DNA from: Pogostemon cablin
Taxonomy: Eukaryota > Streptophyta > Magnoliopsida > Lamiales > Lamiaceae
NCBI GenBank assembly: GCA_023678885.1
Contig: CM042962.1
Coordinates: 16,382,336 to 16,446,335, forward strand
Length of the DNA: 64,000 nt
Reading direction: 5' to 3'
This document shows positions 56,494 to 64,000 of this stretch, in pieces. Below the pieces are notes generated by a model. That model did not search any database, was not told where the DNA came from, and saw only the letters and a program-made list of their open reading frames with translations. Each line of letters opens with the position of its first letter. Position 1 is the first letter of the stretch. Position numbers and translations under genes: made by a program.

Positions 56494-59400
56494 GTGAGCG
56501 ACACGGAAGGAGTCTCAGAGTCTTTGGAGAGGGCTTACCAAGAGTTGTGTAGGGAGAGTGAAGTTTCCTCCTCTCGGCGCCTCCCGATTATATCTCGTTT
56601 GTTGCCCTCTACTTTTGCGATGATGGAAGATGTGCCAGATCTAGTGAATATCCAGGCCCACATCGCGTCGCATGATGGGCCCATAATGAGATGAGGGCCC
56701 ATTATCCAGACAGCTCGATTTCTCTCGCCCAATTTGAGGAGCTGGCCTCGAAGTACGCAGCACTAGGAATACGATTTGTAAAGCCTATCCCCGGTGACCG
56801 AGCGAGCAAGCTGGCCGAGGGGTTTGTGGCCGTGAATGGTTCGATGCTGAAGTTAGGGTTCCGTTTACCGCTTCATCCTTGCTTGGGCCTCTTGCTCGAT
56901 TATTGGAATCAACCGTTGGCCCAGTTGACCCCAAATGCTTGGGCGACGGTGATTGGGCTCATAATCCTATTTCGCGAGAGAGGCTACAGCCACTTATCCC
57001 CGAAGGAGATCGAGTACTTGTGCCGTCCCTCAGAGGAGACTTCCGCCAAGGGGTTCTACCGAGTCAATCCCAGAAAAGGGGTGTGTTTATCTGGGAAATC
57101 CACTTCCATAAAGAATTGGAAAGAGTGGTGGTGTTGGGCAACAGAGAAATGGAAGCCGATGCAAACTAGGGTTTCTTCCGCCTTTCAGCTTCTCCGTGCG
57201 CGTGAGGGTCCGGTCCTTGCAATATATATTTTTATTTTATCCCTATCTTCGCTTGGTGGCTTACCAATATAATCTTTGTCCTTATTTGCAGATAGAGACA
57301 AGTGTCCGGGGTCCTCTTTTTCCAAAAGATTTCTCAAGCTTGTGGATGTTATCAGCAAATTGAGTCCGTAGGAGAGGAGTACTGATATAATCACTGACAA
57401 GCTTCTGATTAAGTACGGGCTCATGATGGGTCCGCACGCGCTCGTTCCTTCCTTGGCAGTAACTGTGGCCTCTCATACCGAGGCGAGTATCGAGTTATCG
57501 GGAGCCTCACCCGTCATTCCAGATCTTCCTATTGGGACAGTGGCTGATGAGGTAGAAGAAGTACAGGAGAAAGACTACCTTCTTCTTAATTCTGGCAGTT
57601 CCTCTCCGATCGTTCGGCCTGTACAGCGCTAGCCTGGGGGACCTGGTGGAGTCGTCTTGGGTGACCGGCCGTTGTTCGTCAGTGATCCTTTCAAGCCCCC
57701 GAGCAAAAGAGCTCGGGCTGAGAGCTTTAGTCTTTTTACCGGTGGGGCTGCTCCAGGGGCCCCTTTGACCGAGACTCCTTATTTGGGTTTTAAGATTGGA
57801 GCCTCCTTCCCGTATGTTCGTCAGCTTCCGCCAGTACTCCGCAGCCTTTATGGGTCAAACCTATACAATTTCACTTAGCCGGATCTCATCGCCTATATGC
57901 AAAGGGCCATGGAGACGGTTCCTGTCTGCTTTACCCTGAAGGAAAGTGATATCATCGGGGATCTGAACCCTGATGACCTGATCTATGCAACGACCGGGTA
58001 TCAGTCACGGGCTTTGACCTACTTGAACCAAGCGTTAATCGTCTTAGACCGGAGAGGTAGCTCAGTCAGCTGTTCTTAGTCATCAGCATGAAGCGGAGTT
58101 AGCCCGAATGAAGCAGGAGGAGGTGGCGGCGGAGCGGAGGTATTCGAAGGGTCTCGAGTCAGTTAGGGAGGAGGCGGCCTGAAAATGCAAAGCTTTAGAG
58201 GAGGCTCTAGAAGCCGTCAAATGAGAATTGAAGCTGGCCTAGGGAAGGCCACTTCCTCGTGAAGCAGAGTTGAGGGCTGCCGAGGAGGCACGGAAGGATT
58301 CGGAGGAGAGAGGCAGGCGACTTGCTCAGGAACTGGATGAGACTAGGAGACAGCTTGCCGAGAGCCAGCGAGAGCTAGAAGCGAGGGAGGCCGAAGTGAC
58401 TGCTTTCAACAATAGGTATTAGGTCAACTTCTCGGCTTTGACAAACTCTGAGAGGAAGGTGGCCAGCATTGTCGGGTTTGCCAAGGCTTTAGCACACTCG
58501 GCACGACTAGTGAATGGGAGCGCCGTCACCGGTCTCCTAGAAAATTTTCGCCGAATGCTGCAGACTCGGATAGCCGCCTGGGGGCTACCGGCGGTTATCC
58601 ATTGGGAATCCAAGAGGATGAATCTCGCTCCACTGGGATACGTGTCTAACTTCTTGATAGGCTGTCGTCATCCTACCAAATTAGAATTTATTTTCTACTC
58701 AATTCAATCTTGTATAGTAATGAGTACCGGTTGAACCTAAGAGAGTAAATCAAAATTTAAATTAAATAAATGCGTTGAAAACAAATAAAATAAATAGGGG
58801 GAGTTTTGTTTGAGAAAAATCGAAAATAGCATGAATAATATTTTAACTCAATTTTTAAATAGCAAAGTAGACGAAAACTAATTATTAAATTAACCAAGTG
58901 AGAAAAAACCTAGTTTAGGACGACGATCCCCTCCCGTTTACTAAATCAATTAATTACAGGAATTAAATATCTTATCTAATATGCAAACTCAAATCCCTAG
59001 GTTGACGGTACACCAATCAACCCAAATGTTCTTAAGTTCATCAATTAGGGTACGACCACTAAATTGAACTATTTACGAGTGACCATATGGATTCGAACAT
59101 TTATGCGTTAAGACTCCAAACATAGAATTACTAGGCTATGAAAACCGGCTAGGAATCATACAAGCTAGATCCCATTACATCTAGAGGGAATAATCTCTAT
59201 TTGCTACTCTATTCAATCCTCACAATAATTACGGACCATGGATCATGAAATAACATTCAGCAATTAAATAATTAAACTAGTTGATCAGACTAAATTAATT
59301 ATTAAACTACTATGAATCAATTCAAGGCATGTAATGAAATAAATTCACACAAAATATTCAATATAAAAATCCTTAATAATTAAATTAACATTCAATGGGA

Positions 59401-60079
59401 GGTTCACGAAATTCTAAACTAGAAAAGGGGATTAGCCCCGCATGTTCATGACAAAATATGAAATAAAATTAAAGAACCAATGATGTCCAATTGATCTTGA
59501 AACTTCACGCCTAAATCTCCCATATATATGTGTCTTGATCCCTAAGATACCCTAATTCTCTTTCCTTATCTTTATCTTCTAAAAATATCTCCTTTCCTTA
59601 TCTTTATCTTCCAAAAATATCTCCTTTCCTTATCTTTATCTTTTCTTTGGGATCCCAGAAGATATGGGCCCAATTTGGGATGACTTATTCGACCAAACGT
59701 AAGAGAAGATTTCCAGTTGCCACTTTCCATATTTACTAGGATTCTGCCATCAATTTCTTCTAACACTGAGCCAATCAGTGTTGATCCAGCTGGACAGACT
59801 CGAAATCCTTCTAAAAACCTGATTTTACACTAAATTTATATCATAAAAGCACTAATTTCCAAAATATAAGATACTTTAGTTTTAACACCCAATTAGCACA
59901 TAAGTCCATCAAATAAACATGAATTTCAACCAAATAATCGTGCTAAAATGGCTTATCACTTCTTCCCTACGCCAGGCTTCACAACCCGGGCCTCCTCTCA
60001 AACATCAATGGCGTCGACTTCTGCGGTAGCACCTTCTCATTCGGCTCTTCCCCCGTCTGGTCCCTCTGGAGGGTCTTAG
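56494..60079 (+). pseudogene. Extra ORF of a Tat-type Ty3/gypsy element, Transposase_28-like, copy 1
   Basis: It begins MSDTEGVSESLERAYQELCR at 56,494. A frameshift near 56,690 leads into the conserved core (56,691-57,180): FRLPLHPCLGLLLDYWNQPL, QLTPNAWATVIGLIILFRE, then NWKEWWCW. This matches the family Pfam calls putative gypsy-type transposon (Transposase_28). An intron-like segment ends at TTATTTGCAG (57,291). The C-terminal part (58,080-58,640) is a Glu/Arg-rich coiled coil with several stops. A solo LTR splits a codon at 58,655. The frame resumes at 59,964 and ends at TAG 60,077-60,079. Such ORFs lie antisense to pol in some Tat elements; their function is unknown. Many stops and frameshifts make this copy inactive. 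Confidence 0.65.
58655..59958 (-). mobile_element. Solo LTR (Ty3/gypsy type) inserted in copy 1
   Basis: It is 1,304 bp long with TGATAGGC and GCTTATCA ends (TGATA/TATCA), and a perfect 5-bp duplication CTTCT on both sides (58,650-58,654 and 59,959-59,963). Read on the - strand it starts TGATAAGCCATTTTAGCACG and ends with a stretch rich in GGTTCAACC-type text, as expected before a primer site. This gives its orientation and suggests an Athila/Tat-like source. A purine/pyrimidine tandem (CTTATCTTTATCTTC-type, 59,558-59,645) lies within it. Confidence 0.85.
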
Positions 60080-60498
60080 CTTTTTAGGATGACAGTCTTG
60101 TACTCTTTATTTTCTGTTTTGAACCTTTATTTAGTTTTGTATTCTTGCTCTTCAATGACAATGATTGCATTAAATAGTGGTTTTTAACATGCATTAATTG
60201 CGCATTTAATGCATTTGATCTCCCGATATTCCTGCCGCCATTTTTTCTTGAACTGTCACATCTGTTGTCATTCCCTCACGTCTCCATGCTTGATTACGGC
60301 CACGTGTAGCGATCCGACGGTTCTCGTTTGAGTTTGTGTGGTCGCTTCGAATTCTGGGGGGGGGGAACAATTATCTCCAATTATCCCTTCTTCTTCTATA
60401 AAACGGGGTTGGCCATGCAAATGATAAGGCCACACTTGCCATTTTTTCTCTCTGAAACTTTTTCTCTTTTGAAATGCTTGTGGAAAATTTTCTTTGTA
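60080..60498 (+). promoter_or_regulatory. Spacer and promoter region of antisense ORF copy 2
   Basis: It holds a G-box-like CACGTG at 60,301-60,306, a run of G at 60,357-60,365 and a TATA box TATAAAAC at 60,397-60,404. An open frame follows within about 100 bp. Confidence 0.45.
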
Positions 60499-62705
60499 AT
60501 GGCTGTTGTTTCATTTCTCCAAGTGTTTATGTTCGTTTTTCTACTTCTTAGGGGCTCCTTCTTGCCTCTACTGGCCGTGGATTCAAGATCCTCGCAAGAG
60601 TTCAGCGGCTCTGAGGGGGAGGAAGAAGCTAGTAACGATAGGGCTCCTCCGGTGACTCGTAGTGGTCGCCGTTCTGTTCCTCCGCCGCCGCGTTACGAAC
60701 TTTCTCTAGAATCAACTCCTCTCATGGAGGGGGCATCGCGCCGCCGCGTGGTGCCTAAAACTGAAGGCCTGGCCTCTTCCTCATTCGTAAATTTGGAGGA
60801 CTCCGCCGAGCCAGGCAGTTTCAGCCGTCTATCCAGTCGGGGCCGCGCTGTGACCAACTCCACGTTGAGGGGTTATGCCTCTAGTATGAGGGAGGAGGAC
60901 GTGGAGAGCGCTTCAATCTTTACAGTTATCCCGGGATAGGGTTTGTGACTCCCACTCATCAAGAGCGGCCTTGGAGGGGCGAACCTGATCATGCTGCTTT
61001 CAACACAGGGATGTGCTGCGGGCGTGCGACTTCCGCTAGCCCATACTATCGGCCGGGTGTTTATAAATTGGGGTTTGGCTCCTATGCAGATAATACCCTC
61101 GGCTTTGGCTAATTTAATTGGCCTCTTGGTGCTTCTTCATGAGAGTTGGTGCTCTTCTCTCACAACCAGGGATATTGATTATATGTACAGGTATGTTCAC
61201 GATCCTGGGTGTCAAGGCCATTACTACTTGCAAGTGCAGCGGGGTGTTCATCCCATTTTTAATCAGAACTCTATTGGAGGCCAGCACTGGAGGCGTAAGT
61301 GGTTCTGGGTTTACGGATTCGAATGTTGAGACCATCTGTGAAACTATCTACCTGTCCCTTGTACCTTTTGAGCTCCCGAGTCTCGTAAGTCTCTTTCATC
61401 GAATTGTTAAATCCTTGTCCTGCTCTTATGATTTTGGTCTCATGTTGCATTTCGTTTTTCTTTTTTGGTAGCCCCGGTTCGCCCGACTGAGGAGAAGTTG
61501 TCTCTAAGTTTTCGACGAGCCTTTGACGTGATCAACCAGATGGCTCTCTCTTGTGACGTTTCTCCACTTCTGACTGATACCTGTCTTTTAAACGCCAACC
61601 TATTTCAAGATCCCACTCGAGCTTCTCCGATAAGCTTCGTAGGGAGGGTAAGTGATGATTTCCCTTCTTGGGACGCCGTCCTTAACGATTATTTTTCTAA
61701 TCAGGACATGTATCCCCCTGTGATTCAAGACGCATGTCAGGAAGTCAGCCCAAGTGCTGTGGTGGCCGAGAACACTCTGCTGGAAGTGGATCGAGACCTC
61801 AAGCTGGGGTTATTATTACTGGCGAGGAAACAAAAGCTGTTGAGGCATACGAAGTCCGAGGCGGAGAAGGGCTGGTGGACAAAGACTCTTCTGGAGAGGA
61901 CGATGCGGCTCGCGCCCGCCGTTTGGATAAGAGAAAAACGCCAATGGATGAGGCGGAGGCACGAAACAATGCTGCTTTTGAGTCTGCCTTTCATTTTGGC
62001 CGTGCTACTGTGGTAAGGATTAACCACATTCCGACTCAGCCCGATGCCAGTTGCCCTCGGGTTCCCCGAGTGGAGGAAGGTGTGCGTGCCGAGGGGAGCA
62101 GTAATGGTGGTGGGGTCCCCTTGGTTGCCTTAGAGGAGCTGTTATGGCTGTGAAGCATCGAAGAGGCTCGGGCGGCAATAGAGACAAAGTTAAGTGTTTT
62201 TGAAGCCGGGTTCATTCCTGCCCGTTTTTGGAGTCCAGTATTGACTCGTTGGCTTCAGAGTGTTGGGCCTCATGATATCGGAAATGCTGCTTTGGTTAGC
62301 GTTGGCCACACTCTGACTTTTCTATGCCGCTTCCTCCTCCTAACTGAATTTGGCCAGGTTATTCCTCTCGGAGTTGGCCTCATTGTTGGGGCCTCTGCTC
62401 GTGCTGAAGACTTCCCAGTTGTTTCGGAGGTTCAGCAAACCATGGTAGCTGAGCAGTTGATCTCTGCTACAAACACACAGTCCACAACTTATTGAGAAAG
62501 GGCCCGGCTGGCTGAGAGCTGGGTTCATCAATTAGAGGCTGCTCGCTATCTTATCGAGCATGAGCTGGAGCGCGAAAGGGAGCGCGTTGCTCAACTAGAG
62601 GCAGAAGTGGCCTGGATGAGGAGTTTTCGCAATTTCTCCGATGGTGGTGGTGGTGACAGTGCTGGTCAAAATGGTGCCAGCCGGGGAACTAGTAGGCCCA
62701 CTTAG
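60499..62705 (+). pseudogene. Extra ORF of a Tat-type Ty3/gypsy element, Transposase_28-like, copy 2
   Basis: The open frame at 60,499-60,939 encodes a hydrophobic start, then a Ser/Arg-rich segment with SRSSQEFSGSEGEEEASND and PPVTRSGRRSVPPPP. After a frame change the Transposase_28-like core (60,991-61,329) reads VRLPLAHTIGRVFINWGLAP, then PSALANLIGLLVLLHE. An intron with GTAAGT donor (61,385) and TAG acceptor (61,471) follows. The next exon is APVRPTEEKLSLSFRRAFD. The C-terminus has a coiled coil (HELERERERVAQLEAEVAWM) and a Gly-rich end, stopping at 62,703-62,705. It is strongly diverged from copy 1 but has the same domain order. Several frameshifts and stops occur. It converges on the pol end at 62,902. 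Confidence 0.62.
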
Positions 62706-62901
62706 TTTTGTGTTTTTATTCTGCTAGCTGTTATGTCCTTATAGGACACTTTGTAGCCTTTACAAGGCGTATTCTAAATATGTTTTGGGTTTTGATGTTC
62801 TATTGATAGTATGTTGTAGTATAGTGTGCGTTTTTAATTTTGCTCGCACTTTTATTTAATATGGGCCTTGAGGCTATACTCATGCGACCTTACCACCTTT
62901 C
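62706..62901. other. Spacer between the convergent antisense ORF and pol
   Basis: 196 bp with no ORF. It would contain both 3' ends. Confidence 0.5.
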
Positions 62902-64000
62902 CTACAATATGTGCATGTTGCGAATTGGCCAAGTGCATCTTAAGTATAGAAGCGCTTTAAATTCTAAGCGTTCCTTAATGATTTCGCCGTCAAGTTCGCT
63001 GAGCTCATATGCTCCGTTACCCAGGGTCCTTTTCACTATGTATGGGCCTTCCTAGTTTTCGTCAAATACGCCACCACCTGGCTGACAAATCTTTCTCATT
63101 ACCAATTCTCCAGCCATGAAATCCCTCGAATGGACTTTCTTGTTGTATTGGGCTTTCAGTCTAGATCTGTATATTGCGTGCCTCTCCAGTGCTTGTAGTC
63201 GGAGCTCTTCCACCAAGTCAAGGCTGAGTTTTAGGGCTTCAGAATTGGGATTTTCTTCCTGGTGGGATGTTCGGAAAATCGGGTAGCCACTTCTGCTGGA
63301 ATAACTGCTTCGGTACCGTACATCAAGGAGAATGGAATTTCTCCTGTTGACGTCCTAGTAGTAGTACGGTATGACCACATGACTCCAGATAGCTGTGGGG
63401 CCCAACTTTTCTTAAGGTTCTCCAATCTTGTTTTGAGAGTATGTTTGATCACTTTGATCACCGCTTCCACTTGTCCATTAGATTGGGGGTAATATGGTGA
63501 CGAGAACACTTCTTGATTCCCAGACCGTCACAGAATCTTTGGAGCTTCGCCCCTTCAAATTGTTTCCCGTGTCGGTTACTATGCGTTAGGTATTCCAAAG
63601 CAGCAGACAATGTTCTTCCATATAAATCTTATCATGTTAGCTTCGTTGATGGTTGCTAACGCCTCTGCCTCTGCCCACTTGGAGAAATAATCGACTACGA
63701 CTATCACGTATTTAACACCTACTCTGCCGGAGGGAACGGGCCGATTAAGTCAATCCCCCATTTGGCAAAGGGCCACGGTGCTGCCGTTGTGATTAATTTG
63801 GTGGAGGGGGTTCTGATAATGAGAGCGTATATCTGGCAACTTTTGCATGCTTTGGCATACTCGATTGCATCCTTTTTTAGGGTAGGCCAGAAATATCCTT
63901 GCCTGATGATTTTCTGGGCAAATGCTTGTCCTCCTGAGTGGTTTCCGCAGACTCCCTCATGTATCTCCGAGAGGACCTTGTAATGGGACGGACCAAAATT
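62902..64000 (-). pseudogene. Integrase end of a Ty3/gypsy pol (Tat-type), partial
   Basis: The - strand enters from the right edge with the integrase zinc finger: two His at about 63,960 and 63,939, and two Cys at about 63,845 and 63,835 (KACKSCQIYA). The core follows, with WGIDLIGPF (first Asp, near 63,750), VDYFSKWAEAEAL, VTDTG (second Asp, near 63,572) and the catalytic Glu in SNGQVEAVIKVIKH (near 63,466). The spacing is close to D-59-D-35-E. The C-terminal part continues through WSYRTTTRTSTGEIPFSLMYG and NGAYELSELDGE to a stop at 62,902. Frameshifts near 63,730, 63,560 and 63,235 and stops in between make it inactive. Integrase inserts the element's cDNA into host DNA. Reverse transcriptase and RNase H should lie beyond the window. 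Confidence 0.88.

Overview
This window is plant nuclear DNA, most likely from a dicot. The two conserved genes carry GT-AG introns, intergenic DNA is very AT-rich, and most of the sequence is transposable elements. Species cannot be fixed from the sequence. No bacterial, plastid or viral gene set is present.

Region 1 (1-28,711) is a block of Ty3/gypsy LTR retroelements of the Athila type. The evidence is a Gag domain, a protease with a DLGAS/ILGRPF signature, and a primer site matching tRNA-Asp. No reverse transcriptase, RNase H or integrase follows the protease in either copy that reaches its 3' end. A subfamily A element occupies 1-4,993, with an LTR fragment to about 5,206. An inverted gag copy (5,207-8,404) follows, carrying a fresh 768-bp tandem duplication. 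It faces a forward gag-protease copy (8,837-11,579). From 13,717 to 28,032 there are five LTRs in one orientation, separated by three copies of a gag-less internal segment, giving a 3.55-3.6 kb periodicity. The last LTR leads into another truncated gag. Every full LTR carries a dense CTCGAG-rich array just upstream of a TATA-like box.

Region 2 (28,711-38,346) is AT-rich and holds nested DNA transposons and small insertions. Several have exact target-site duplications: a Mutator-like element with 9-bp TSDs inside a Stowaway-like MITE, carrying what looks like a captured PMI1-type exon; a 1,000-bp hAT element with 8-bp TSDs; a solo LTR with 5-bp TSDs inside a MITE; and a pair of MITEs whose ends interleave.

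Region 3 (38,346-47,100) is the genic island. HEI10, a meiotic RING/coiled-coil protein, has seven coding exons on the + strand. An NADK3-type NADH kinase has five coding exons on the - strand. The two genes are tail to tail, 2.5 kb apart, and both look intact.

Region 4 (47,100-55,970) is again AT-rich. It holds a 500-bp hAT element with 8-bp TSDs, two Helitron 3' ends, and a CACTA-like element of about 6.3 kb.

Region 5 (55,970-64,000) looks like the 3' part of a Tat-type Ty3/gypsy element whose pol runs on the - strand and enters from beyond the right edge. Two diverged copies of an antisense extra ORF (Transposase_28-like with coiled-coil tails) lie on the + strand. One of them is split by a solo LTR with a perfect 5-bp TSD.
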